Notes: generated from the letters alone by a model not told the origin. DNA of 64,000 nt from Pseudomonas guariconensis (GCF_900102675.1 NZ_FMYX01000007.1:1-64000); one strand, 5' to 3'; numbered from the stretch's first letter, positions 8,314-16,649 are shown. Program-made: numbers and translations.

Positions 8314-9668
8314 GGCTGGGCCTCCAGCTGTTCGAGTGCCATGCGATGGCCTGGATGTAACACGACAGAGGGTCGGGCTTTGCGGATCAGCGCTTCGGCC
8401 TGGGTAACGTTGGCGCAACGGCCACTGTGCACCAGCCAGGCGGCCACCGCGCTGGCGCTGCGGGAGTAGCCCAGGGCGCAGCAGACCAGGACCGGGCCCT
8501 GCTGACGCAGGCATTCGATGGCCTCGGCGGCCTGTCTGAGCAAGCTGGCATCCGGGACGATCAGGTCCAGGGTGGGCAGGCAGGTGTAATGTGCGGGCAT
8601 CTGCATTGTCTGGCCTGGCCCATTTGCGGGTTTACCCGCGAAAGCGCCGGCACAGGCATAGCACGGCAGTTCAGCCGTCAGGTCCAGCGCGGCATTGAAT
8701 GAGGAGGCCTCGCCGGCTCCGGGAATGCGCCCCAGAAATACCCCATCGCACACCTCATCGGCCTGTGGCCGTTTGCGGGTCCAGAGCCGCGAGTTGATCC
8801 AGGCCCCTAACAAATAGGGCGCCAGCAACCCAGTGGCGGCATTGGATAGCCGTCCATCCGCGCCTTTCTGGAATCCACCGGCACCGAACACGGCATAGTT
8901 CAGCGCCACCATCAGCAGCGAAACCGCCGGCCACAGCAGCCATAGCCAGGCGCCCGCCAACTGCAGCGCCAGCACCGCGCACAACAGCGCGCCGCCCCCG
9001 TAATACAGGGCAAGCCGCCAACGTCGAGGATCACGGGCCAGGCGTGCTGCCCGCAGCGGCAGCTCGCCCTCCCTCGGCCACAGCCAGACGCATACCAGCC
9101 CCGCCAGTGCCCCGGTGGGCAGATCGATGAAATGATGCTGCCAGGTGGTCAGCACCGATACCCCGATCAAAGCCATCCAGCCATGCATCAGCCCGCGCCA
9201 AGGCTGGCGATGAACATGACGGGCAAACATTGTCCAGATGATCACCAACAGCGCGATGTGCAGTGACGGGGCCTGGTTGAAGGGCTTGTCGAACCCCATC
9301 AGCACATCGAACAGCCAACCGAACAGGCCGTCCAGCGCTGGGCGTTCGAAGGTAAAGCGCAGTGGCCACAGCAAGAAGCAGCCGACGCTGATCACTTGCG
9401 CGGTCAGCAGGGCCAGGGCGTGGCGGTCCATCTCCCGGCGGGTGGTCGGCAACAGGAAGGACAACCCGTACAGCAGGTCGATCGACCAGTAGGGCACGAT
9501 CGTCCACGGCCATAGTGGCGTTTGCCCTTCCCAGCCGAACACCAGGCTGCCGACGTCGTCGCGGGTAGCGGTGTGGTTGTTGACCAGCCCATAGCTGAGA
9601 AAGAAGAACGGCCCCAGCAGCAACAGCCAGAGCACGCCTCGGCGGATCAAGCCGGGTTCGCGTGTCAT
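8310..9668 (-). CDS. ynbD: PAP2 - dual-specificity phosphatase fusion, YnbD-like
   Basis: A 452-residue protein. The N-terminal two-thirds is a multi-helix PAP2-like membrane domain with the phosphatase motifs PFNQAPSLHIAL and TWQHHFIDLPTGALAG. The C-terminal part is a dual-specificity/tyrosine phosphatase domain with the CX5R loop CALGYSR (Cys397, Arg403). The usual His before the Cys is replaced by Cys396. E. coli YnbD has the same two-part plan. Both domains could remove phosphate from a lipid phosphate such as a phosphatidyl-alcohol phosphate. The gene overlaps ynbC by one base (TGATG) and the next gene by four. A REP palindrome lies in frame around residues 340-348. Confidence 0.88.
   Translation of the reverse strand: MTREPGLIRRGVLWLLLLGPFFFLSYGLVNNHTATRDDVGSLVFGWEGQTPLWPWTIVPYWSIDLLYGLSFLLPTTRREMDRHALALLTAQVISVGCFLLWPLRFTFERPALDGLFGWLFDVLMGFDKPFNQAPSLHIALLVIIWTMFARHVHRQPWRGLMHGWMALIGVSVLTTWQHHFIDLPTGALAGLVCVWLWPREGELPLRAARLARDPRRWRLALYYGGGALLCAVLALQLAGAWLWLLWPAVSLLMVALNYAVFGAGGFQKGADGRLSNAATGLLAPYLLGAWINSRLWTRKRPQADEVCDGVFLGRIPGAGEASSFNAALDLTAELPCYACAGAFAGKPANGPGQTMQMPAHYTCLPTLDLIVPDASLLRQAAEAIECLRQQGPVLVCCALGYSRSASAVAAWLVHSGRCANVTQAEALIRKARPSVVLHPGHRMALEQLEAQP
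8625..8650. repeat. REP element inside the ynbD coding sequence
   Basis: The REP core TGCGGGTTTACCCGCGAA, normally intergenic in this genome, sits inside ynbD. It is read in frame as part of the segment AGAFAGKPANGPG, in the linker between the membrane part and the CX5R domain. Confidence 0.85.
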
Positions 9669-11416
9669 CAATCCACCCGTTGCGCCAGGCTGACACTGAA
9701 AATGCCCCACTCATCGATGCGCTGAGCGACCTTGCGAAAGCCTGCCGCCTCCACCAACTGGTCCATCTCCGCCTGGCTGCGCCGACGCATTACCCAGGCC
9801 TGGCCATCGCGGTGGCTGGTGAGGGCACGGGCGATCATCTCCAGTTGCGGGTGCCAGGGCTGGCCGGTGTACACAAGATAGCCGCCCGGCTGAACAGCAT
9901 CGGCCAGGCCCGCCAGGGAACTGCCCACCAGGTCATTGCTGGCGAACAGCTCATACAGGCCAGACACCACTGCCAGGGTCGGGTGCGGATCGAGACTGGC
10001 CAGGCTCTGGCGGTCGAAGGCATCGCCTTGGACGAAGCGGGCCACCTCGGTCAGGCCCTTCTCGGCAATCAAGGCGCTGCCTTGCTGGACGTTCAGCTCG
10101 CTGTAGTCGCGCAGCAGGATCGAGTCGGGCATCTGCTCCTGCAGCGCTTCGAGGATGTAACGACCGTGGCCTGCCGCGATGTCGACGATGTGTACCGGGC
10201 GCTGCTGCTCGCGCAGGCGGCGGATGGCTTCGCGCAGCAGTTCCTCCACATGCAGCTTGCGCTGGCGGATGCCGCGCCAGCCGATGGCGTTGAGATAGTT
10301 CCGGTCGATCAGTTCGCCCAGCTTGCCTTTGCCGCTGGGCTGGTTGCGATACACGTAGTCCAGGGTACTGCCCGAATCGAAGCCGGTGTCGAAGCCCAGC
10401 TTCACCCCTTCCGAGAAGCCCTTGCCCAAGCGCAGTCCGGCACGGGTGGACCGCCAGTAAAGGTCGCGGGGCGAGTTGCGAGGTAGCGGCGCGGCCAGGC
10501 TTTCGGCTTCAGCGCAGCTGGCGCCGCTCTTGTCGGCATCGAGCAGCGAGGGCACCGGTAAGGGCCTGTCGAAGCAGTGCGCAACGAAGCGCTGGATCCG
10601 CACCAGGGCGTGGGCCCGGTCGCGCTCGCCGAGGGTGTCGTGGAAAAAGCCCGGCAAAACATGCATCTCTTTGCGCGCACTGCCCAGACGCTCGAAGAAG
10701 CGCTCCTGGGGCTTGCGTTCGACCACAAGGTCGGCGCCGGACACCAGCATCTGGGTCGGCACCTGGATCGCCTGGGCATCGGCGACCACTCGGTCGGCCG
10801 CTTCATACAGGCCCAGCAGCATGGTCACCGAGATCGGCCGGCTGATCAGCGGGTCGGCCAAGTAGGACATGACCCGCTCCGGGTCGTGGGTCAGCAAGCG
10901 TGGCTTGACGTAGCTGTTGACGAAGAAATTGCCGCGCAATGCCTTGAGCAGCTTCAGGCCTGGGCGAGCGAACGGCACGTAAAGCTTGACCTTGAAGGCC
11001 GGCGAGGCCAGCACAAGGCAGCGCACTTTCGGCGCGTAGTCATGGGCCCAGGTCGCCACCAGCACCGCCCCCACGCTCTGGGCCAGTACCACCATGTCCG
11101 CCTCGGCGATGCCATGGCTGTCGCGGACATGCTCGATGAAGGTCTGCACGTCCCGCACGCTGGTGGCAAAGCCTGGGCTGTCGCCACGTGCTCCGGGTGA
11201 CTGGCCATGGCCCCGGGCGTCCCAGGCGAAAAAGTCGTAGCCGGGCATGTCCAGCTCATCGGCCAAATGGGCCATGCGCCCGCCGTGTTCGTGGCCGCGG
11301 TGGAACATCACCACCGCCCGGCGTGGCTGGTATTCGTTACGGGTGGCGGGCCAATAGCGGTAATGCAGCTCGACGCCATCATGGGTGCAGAAGTGCAGCG
11401 ATTGCGCTTGGCGCAT
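9668..11416 (-). CDS. ynbC: Alpha/beta hydrolase - SAM methyltransferase fusion, YnbC-like
   Basis: A 582-residue two-domain protein, close to the 585 residues of E. coli YnbC. Residues 1 to about 290 are a serine-lipase-type alpha/beta hydrolase: FHRGHEHGGRM oxyanion region, WDARGHGQSPG, nucleophile elbow VLAQSVGAV, and a late GFFHDT histidine. Residues from about 340 form a class I methyltransferase-like domain with motif I VDIAAGHGRYI. The fusion could act on an acyl chain and methylate a headgroup, or use one domain for binding only. It lies 30 bp after ynbA and overlaps ynbD by one base. Confidence 0.88.
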   Translation of the reverse strand: MRQAQSLHFCTHDGVELHYRYWPATRNEYQPRRAVVMFHRGHEHGGRMAHLADELDMPGYDFFAWDARGHGQSPGARGDSPGFATSVRDVQTFIEHVRDSHGIAEADMVVLAQSVGAVLVATWAHDYAPKVRCLVLASPAFKVKLYVPFARPGLKLLKALRGNFFVNSYVKPRLLTHDPERVMSYLADPLISRPISVTMLLGLYEAADRVVADAQAIQVPTQMLVSGADLVVERKPQERFFERLGSARKEMHVLPGFFHDTLGERDRAHALVRIQRFVAHCFDRPLPVPSLLDADKSGASCAEAESLAAPLPRNSPRDLYWRSTRAGLRLGKGFSEGVKLGFDTGFDSGSTLDYVYRNQPSGKGKLGELIDRNYLNAIGWRGIRQRKLHVEELLREAIRRLREQQRPVHIVDIAAGHGRYILEALQEQMPDSILLRDYSELNVQQGSALIAEKGLTEVARFVQGDAFDRQSLASLDPHPTLAVVSGLYELFASNDLVGSSLAGLADAVQPGGYLVYTGQPWHPQLEMIARALTSHRDGQAWVMRRRSQAEMDQLVEAAGFRKVAQRIDEWGIFSVSLAQRVD

Positions 11417-11446
11417 GGCGAAGGTCCTTGTCCGGCGGCGAAGAGG

Positions 11447-12052
11447 TCAGCGAGTTTCGGCCAGGCCTTGGCGAACCCGGTTGTAGAGGGTATAGAGCGA
11501 GAGTGCGAGGATGACCAGCAGCAGGCCGTCGATCCATGCTGCGCTCAGCACCCCGAAAGCGATCCCGGTGCCCAGCACACCAAAGGCGAAGGCCCGGTCG
11601 CTCTTGCCCATGGGCCCGTCGTATCGCCGCGAAGCCCCCGCCAGCGGCCCCATCACGCCAGCGTACTCGCTGATGACCGCGCTCACGACCACCAGCACCA
11701 CCAGCGCCGGTGATACCCCCGGCAACAGGGCGAATGGTAGGTACAGCGCCGCATCGGCGACCACGTCGCACAGCTCGTTGAGGTAAGCCCCAAGCTTCGA
11801 TTGCTGGCCGAACTCCCGCGCCAGCATGCCGTCGACGGCATTGAGGGCCATGCGCAGCAGCATCCACACCGGCACCAGGATGAACAGCCCGGTCACATCG
11901 TGCTGCCAGGCCAGCAACAGGCCCAGCAGTACCGACACCAATGCGGCTGCCACGGTGACTTGATTGGCGGTGACGCCGCGCGCATACAGGCGCTTTACGC
12001 CAGGGCGCAACAGGGCCTGGAAACGGGGTTTGAGTTGATAGATCGACGGCAC
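11447..12052 (-). CDS. ynbA: CDP-alcohol phosphatidyltransferase, YnbA-type with two Asp-to-Asn changes
   Basis: A 201-residue membrane protein with about six helices and the CDP-alcohol transferase motif, first gene of the lipid operon. The GTG at 12052 is chosen because AAAGGGAG lies six bases upstream and the product then starts like E. coli YnbA and has its exact length. The classic motif is D-x2-DG-x2-AR-x8-G-x3-D-x3-D. Here it reads Asn71, Asp74-Gly75, Ala78-Arg79, Gly88, Asn92, Asp96, so the first and third metal-binding Asp are Asn. YnbA of E. coli, as I recall it, has the same changes. The acceptor alcohol is unknown. An in-frame ATG at 12079 is the alternative start. Confidence 0.87.
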   Translation of the reverse strand: MPSIYQLKPRFQALLRPGVKRLYARGVTANQVTVAAALVSVLLGLLLAWQHDVTGLFILVPVWMLLRMALNAVDGMLAREFGQQSKLGAYLNELCDVVADAALYLPFALLPGVSPALVVLVVVSAVISEYAGVMGPLAGASRRYDGPMGKSDRAFAFGVLGTGIAFGVLSAAWIDGLLLVILALSLYTLYNRVRQGLAETR

Positions 12053-12133
12053 GTTGAACTCCCTTTCATGGCGCGACATGACCCGATTGTGAGGAATGAG
12101 CCAGGTGGGCGGCAAGGGGGACGTTGATGACTT

Positions 12134-12529
12134 TCAACGGTGCGGCATGCCGTGGTATTCGTTGCCCGGCCGTTGCCTTGTCGGTTCGCTGCGTGCCCAG
12201 AACCAGGCACCTCCCTGCGCAATGACCAGGCCGCCGAAGCAAACCAGAAGGTCCGCCTCGCAGTGCTCCCAGGTACCGACCCTGAAGCCCGTATTCTCCA
12301 ATGTCAGGAATTCACCTGTGGCAGGCAAGCATTGCGGGGAGCCTTTGAGGCCGCCATGGAACAGCTGCTCAGGGCTATGGCAAACCCGGGCGTGCAGCTG
12401 TTCGGGTTTTTTCTTCGCTTCATGCATGAAGCGCGAGATGAATGTCTTGCGGATATATCGCTGTGCGAACGTCTGCAGCAGGCGCGCCAGATCGTCACTG
12501 GAACACAGGCGATTGTCGTGTCGATTCAT
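12134..12529 (-). CDS. Hypothetical protein upstream of ynbA
   Basis: A 131-residue reading frame with no recognised domain. It is rich in aromatic and charged residues, with five scattered Cys and a GGLVIAQGGAWFWARSEP stretch. There is no signal peptide or clear membrane helix. Third-position GC is lower than in neighbouring genes and the ribosome site is weak, so it may be a recently acquired or orphan gene. It is 81 bp upstream of ynbA on the same strand, but any link to the lipid operon is speculative. Confidence 0.45.
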   Translation of the reverse strand: MNRHDNRLCSSDDLARLLQTFAQRYIRKTFISRFMHEAKKKPEQLHARVCHSPEQLFHGGLKGSPQCLPATGEFLTLENTGFRVGTWEHCEADLLVCFGGLVIAQGGAWFWARSEPTRQRPGNEYHGMPHR

Positions 12530-12676
12530 GAAGGCATCCCGTGGAAACGAAAGATCGCGTTCGCTCAGGGTTTTAACGTAGATGCCGGGCCAGGCGCGCC
12601 AGGACCGTGCCGGGTTGGTTGTAGGTTGAGTCTCGATTTCGCGGTGGGGGTGATGGTGTTGCAGCCTGCGCGGGTT

Positions 12677-13561
12677 TCAGCTGTCCTCCAGTTGTTTCAC
12701 CAAAGCGGCGGCATACCCTGGCAATGCTCCGAAATCCCGGGCGCACAGTAACAGTCGACGGTTGGCCCAAGGCTCGGGCAATGCGATCCAGCGCAGTGGC
12801 AATACCCCTTCCCAGCGTCGCACCGATGCCAACGGCACCACCGCTACCCCGGCGCCGCCGGCAACCATGCGAATCACCCCGTCGAATCCTTCTGCCCGCA
12901 CCCGTACCTGCATGCGCCGCCCTTCCCGCAGGGCTTGTTCCTCCAGATGCAGGGCCAGGGCGCTGTTGGCACCCAGCCCGACATGGCCGTGGGCAAGGCT
13001 GTCGATGAAAGTCGGCGCGGCCTGCTCGGCCAGGGGATGAGCGATGGGCATCGCCAGTACCAGCGGATCGTCGCGAAAGGGACGAGTCTGCAGGTGCTCG
13101 TTGGGTGCGGCGGTAGAGATGATGCCCAGGTCGGCCATGCCCTGGGTGATCGATTGCACGATGCGCAGACTTGGCATTTCCTGAACATCGACGCTGACAC
13201 CGGGATGGCTACACAGATAGGCGGCCAGCAGCTCGGGTAGGTATTCGGTCAGCGCGGCGGTGTTGCACAACAGGCGCACCTGGCCATATTGGCCTTGGGC
13301 GTACTGGGCCAGATCGTATTGCAGGCGTTCGACCTGCTGGCTGATCAGCCGGGCATGCTGCAACAGGGCCTGGCCGGCGGGTGTGGGCAGTACGCCACGG
13401 CGATTGCGCTCCAGCAGTGCGATGCCGAGCGAGGCTTCCATGGCGCGGATGCGGGCGCTGGCGGCGGGCAGCGACAGGTGGCTGCGACGCGCGCCTGCGG
13501 TGATGTTGCCGCACTCGGCGGTGTGGCGAAACAGCTGGAGGTCGGTCAGGTCGAAATGCAT
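12677..13561 (-). CDS. LysR-family transcriptional regulator
   Basis: A 294-residue LysR protein from the ATG at 13561. The N-terminal helix-turn-helix reads LQLFRHTAECGNITAGARRS followed by LPAASARIRAMEASLG. An effector domain follows, with VRLLCNTAALTEYLPELLAAY and a GGAGVAVVP segment near residue 240. It is divergent from a TauE/SafE exporter gene with 77 bp between starts, so that exporter is the probable target. LysR regulators paired with TauE/SafE genes are common in Pseudomonas; the effector cannot be read from sequence. Confidence 0.9.
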   Translation of the reverse strand: MHFDLTDLQLFRHTAECGNITAGARRSHLSLPAASARIRAMEASLGIALLERNRRGVLPTPAGQALLQHARLISQQVERLQYDLAQYAQGQYGQVRLLCNTAALTEYLPELLAAYLCSHPGVSVDVQEMPSLRIVQSITQGMADLGIISTAAPNEHLQTRPFRDDPLVLAMPIAHPLAEQAAPTFIDSLAHGHVGLGANSALALHLEEQALREGRRMQVRVRAEGFDGVIRMVAGGAGVAVVPLASVRRWEGVLPLRWIALPEPWANRRLLLCARDFGALPGYAAALVKQLEDS

Positions 13562-13638
13562 CAGCCTCTGTCCTGGCAATAGTCTGGCTGAGTATATGGC
13601 AGATTTTCAGCCAGGCGCCGAGACGTCATTCTGGCGCC

Positions 13639-14403
13639 ATGAAGACTTTCTTGGCGTTTTATCAGGATATGGGCCCGGCACTGTGGTTGCTGGTGGCGAT
13701 GACCTTTTTGCTGGCCGGTGCGGTCAAGGGAGTGATTGGCCTGGGCCTTCCGACCATCGCCATTGGCCTGCTCGGTCTGGCTATGGCACCGTCGCAGGCT
13801 GCCGCACTGCTGATCCTTCCTTCCACCGTCACCAACCTCTGGCAGTTGGCCTCTGGGGGGCATTTGCGTGGATTGCTGCGTCGCCTGGGCCCGTTGTTGC
13901 TGATGATTCTGGCCGGCACCCTGATCGGCAGTGCCTGGCTGGGTATCGACAGTGGACCTTGGGCCGCTCATGCGCTGGGTGGGGCGTTGCTGCTGTATGC
14001 CGTATATGGGCTGTCGGGGCCAACGATGAAGGTGCGGCCCGCATGGGAAGTGTGGCTGGGACCGTTGTGCGGCCTGGTGACCGGCCTGGTGACGGCGGCG
14101 ACGGGCGTGTTCGTGATGCCGGCGGTGCCTTACCTGCAAAGCCTGGGCTTGTCGCGTGACGAGATGGTCCAGGCCCTGGGCCTGTCGTTCACGGTGTCCA
14201 CGCTGGCGCTGGCCTTGGGCCTGGCCGGTCAGGATGCCCTCGGCGGACAGACGCTTGGCGCATCACTGTTGATGTTGGTGCCCGCCCTGTTGGGGATGCT
14301 TGGCGGCCAGTGGTTGCGTCAGCGCATCAGCGCGCAGGTGTTCAAGCGCTGTTTCTTCATCGGCCTGGCGCTGCTGGGCGGGCACCTGCTGCTCAACGGC
14401 TAG
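13639..14403 (+). CDS. TauE/SafE-family membrane permease
   Basis: A 254-residue inner-membrane protein with about eight hydrophobic helices and the family pattern near the N-terminus (FLLAGAVKGVIGLGLPTIAIGL) repeated as an inverted half (LGPLCGLVTGLVTAATGVFVMPAVPYLQ). TauE/SafE proteins export small anions such as sulfite, sulfoacetate or related organosulfonates. The neighbouring LysR gene is divergent. Its last 11 bases overlap the 3' end of the convergent ABM monooxygenase gene. Confidence 0.88.
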   Translation: MKTFLAFYQDMGPALWLLVAMTFLLAGAVKGVIGLGLPTIAIGLLGLAMAPSQAAALLILPSTVTNLWQLASGGHLRGLLRRLGPLLLMILAGTLIGSAWLGIDSGPWAAHALGGALLLYAVYGLSGPTMKVRPAWEVWLGPLCGLVTGLVTAATGVFVMPAVPYLQSLGLSRDEMVQALGLSFTVSTLALALGLAGQDALGGQTLGASLLMLVPALLGMLGGQWLRQRISAQVFKRCFFIGLALLGGHLLLNG

Positions 14404-14707
14404 CCGAGCAAGGGCTGAGCATCTCGATCAGCTGGATGTCGAAATCGCGCTCCAGGTACTCCATGCGCTGTTCGAAGAATTCGCGCATGTGCGGCAGGGC
14501 CGAATGCACATCCAGATCGGCCTTGCTGGCCCAGACCTCATAGAACACGAACAGGCTGGGATCCTGCTTGTCGCGCAGCATGTGGTACTCGATGCAGCCC
14601 GGCTCCTGGCGGCTCGGTTCGACATAGGCGCGGAACAACCGCTCGAAAGCCTCGGCTTTTTCCGGGCGGGTCTTAGCTTTGAGAATGAACGCGTATTGCT
14701 CGGTCAT
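14393..14707 (-). CDS. Antibiotic biosynthesis monooxygenase (ABM)-fold quinol monooxygenase-like protein
   Basis: A 104-residue dimeric alpha/beta-barrel protein of the ABM/YgiN family. The pattern is KAKTRPEKAEAFERLFRAYVEPSRQEPGCIEYHML, then FVFYEVWASKADLDVHSALPHMREF. YgiN of E. coli is a quinol monooxygenase that works with MdaB. Here an mdaB gene lies 190 bp away on the other strand, so the pair may share a role in quinone redox cycling. The 3' end overlaps the permease gene by 11 bp. Confidence 0.85.
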   Translation of the reverse strand: MTEQYAFILKAKTRPEKAEAFERLFRAYVEPSRQEPGCIEYHMLRDKQDPSLFVFYEVWASKADLDVHSALPHMREFFEQRMEYLERDFDIQLIEMLSPCSASR

Positions 14708-14897
14708 GGACTGGCCTCGTGGGTTAAAAGATGGGAAGAATTTTAAAGCAATAATGGGTGTTCAATTCGTGATTCGAGCGCAAATGTATTTTGCCGATCG
14801 AGCGCTTTTTCTCAGCTTCCCGGATGCCTAATCTGCCGCCATCGAACTTGACGTGACCGGTGGCCGACAGCCTCGGGTCCCCTTATCGGAGGCTCCC

Positions 14898-15488
14898 ATG
14901 AAAAAGATTCTTCTGCTCAACGGCGGCAAACGCTTCGCCCATTCCGACGGTCGTCTCAACACGACCCTGCACGAGGTTGCCTTGGCCCATCTGGACCGCG
15001 CAGGTTTCGACGTGAAGCAGACCTTCATCGATGGTGGCTACGACGTTCAGGAAGAAGTCGACAAGTTTCTCTGGGCTGATGTCGTGATCTGGCAGATGCC
15101 CGGCTGGTGGATGGGCGCGCCGTGGACCGTCAAGCAGTACATCGATGAAGTCTTCACCGCAGGCCACGGCAGCCTGTACGCCAACGATGGCCGCACCCGC
15201 TCCGACGCCTCGCAGAAGTACGGCAGCGGCGGTCTGATCCAGGGCAAGCAGTACATGCTTTCGCTCACCTGGAATGCCCCGCAGCAAGCCTTCGACGACC
15301 CGAGCGACTTCTTCGAGGGCAAAGGTGTGGATGCGGTGTATTTCCCGTTCCACAAGGCCAACCAGTTCCTGGGCATGACCGGCCTGCCGACTTTCCTGGC
15401 AGTGGACGTGATGAAGCGTCCGGAAGTGCCGGCGGCGGTGGCAGCCTATGAAGCCCATCTGGACAAGGTGTTCGGCAAGGCCCAGTGA
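14898..15488 (+). CDS. mdaB: NADPH:quinone oxidoreductase MdaB (flavodoxin fold)
   Basis: A 196-residue flavodoxin-like quinone reductase. The FAD-binding start is MKKILLLNGGKRFAHSDGRL, and VVIWQMPGWWMGAPWTVKQY is the family hallmark. MdaB reduces quinones by two electrons and protects against oxidative stress. The start at 14898 has TCGGAGG upstream; an open frame extends to 14853 without support. The ABM gene upstream is divergent, and a LysR gene follows on the same strand after 146 bp. Confidence 0.93.
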   Translation: MKKILLLNGGKRFAHSDGRLNTTLHEVALAHLDRAGFDVKQTFIDGGYDVQEEVDKFLWADVVIWQMPGWWMGAPWTVKQYIDEVFTAGHGSLYANDGRTRSDASQKYGSGGLIQGKQYMLSLTWNAPQQAFDDPSDFFEGKGVDAVYFPFHKANQFLGMTGLPTFLAVDVMKRPEVPAAVAAYEAHLDKVFGKAQ

Positions 15489-15634
15489 AGGGCTAAGGCT
15501 GTGGTGCAGCCCCTCGCAGGCTCGGTCAGCGCTCTCCACGTGCGTCGGAAGCAGCCCTGGACTGCGATGGGCGCCTTGCATGAATCTCTGTCACCCGCTA
15601 TCAATCACGGCATTCTCCGATACAGGCCTGATAC

Positions 15635-16531
15635 GTGAAAACCCGATCCGAAGAGCTCCAGGTATTCGTCGCTGTGATCGACTGCGGCTCGATTTCCGCC
15701 GCTGCCGAGCAGATCGGCCAGACGCCGTCGGCTGTCAGCCGCACGTTGTCACGGCTCGAGGGTAAGCTCGGCACCACGTTGGTCAACCGCACCACCCGGC
15801 GCATGGACCTGACCGAGGAAGGGCGCTTTTTTCTGGAGCGTTCGCGGCAGATCCTCGAGCAAATGGACGACATGGAAGAGCACCTGTCGATGCATAACCA
15901 GACGCCTTCCGGGCGTCTGCGCATCAATGCCGCGGCGCCGTTCATGCTGCATGCCATCCTGCCGTGGATTGGTGAGTTTCGTCGCCAGTACCCTGGCATC
16001 GAGCTGGAACTCAACACGGACGATCTGATCATCGACCTGCTCGAGCAAAGCACCGACGTTGCCATCCGCATCGGCGACCTTGCTGACTCCAGCCTGCATG
16101 CTCGCGCCCTGGGGTGCAGCCCGATCCAAGTGCTGGCGAGCCCCGAGTACCTGGCGCGCCATGGCACGCCAGAAAAGGTCGAGGACCTGAACGCGCATTC
16201 CCTGCTCGGTTTCAGCCAGCCGGAGTCGCTCAATCGCTGGCCGCTGCGCCATGCCCAAGGTGATTACTGGCAGATCCGTCCCAGTCTGATTGCCTCCAGC
16301 GGCGAAACCTTGCGTCAGCTGGCCTTGGCGGGAGAGGGCATTGTCAGCCTCTCGCACTTCATGACCCATGAGGACATCCGCACCGGCCGCTTGCAGGTGG
16401 TGCTGGGCGAGTTCAATAACGGTTATCGCCAGCCAATCCATGCGGTGTACTACCGCAATACCCAGTTGGCCCTGCGTATCCAATGCTTCCTGGATTTCAT
16501 TCAGAAGAAGCTGGCGATGTACGCCTGCTGA
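15635..16531 (+). CDS. LysR-family transcriptional regulator (GTG start)
   Basis: A 298-residue LysR protein starting at GTG. The helix-turn-helix reads LQVFVAVIDCGSISAAAEQI and TPSAVSRTLSRLEGKLGTTL; the effector domain follows with LRINAAAPFMLHAILPWI. It resembles the YafC/DsdC-like group that often controls adjacent oxidoreductases. It lies downstream of mdaB on the same strand, so mdaB or the following gamma-glutamyltransferase gene may be a target. No operator is evident. Confidence 0.88.
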   Translation: MKTRSEELQVFVAVIDCGSISAAAEQIGQTPSAVSRTLSRLEGKLGTTLVNRTTRRMDLTEEGRFFLERSRQILEQMDDMEEHLSMHNQTPSGRLRINAAAPFMLHAILPWIGEFRRQYPGIELELNTDDLIIDLLEQSTDVAIRIGDLADSSLHARALGCSPIQVLASPEYLARHGTPEKVEDLNAHSLLGFSQPESLNRWPLRHAQGDYWQIRPSLIASSGETLRQLALAGEGIVSLSHFMTHEDIRTGRLQVVLGEFNNGYRQPIHAVYYRNTQLALRIQCFLDFIQKKLAMYAC

Positions 16532-16622
16532 GTTGCCTGAACACGACAGGACCTGTGCAGGGGCGGCGCAATCTTCCCCGGGTGTTTGCTTAGTCGAACG
16601 GCTTCGGCCTTAATGACTGATC

Positions 16623-16634
16623 AACAAAAACAAC
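16623..16634 (+). promoter_or_regulatory. Putative Crc/Hfq (CA) motif before ggt
   Basis: AACAAAAACAAC is four A-purine-N triplets lying just upstream of the AAGGAA ribosome site of ggt. It fits the AAnAAnAA motif that Hfq/Crc bind in Pseudomonas to block translation during catabolite repression. Confidence 0.55.
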
Positions 16635-16649
16635 ACCAAGGAAGTGCGC

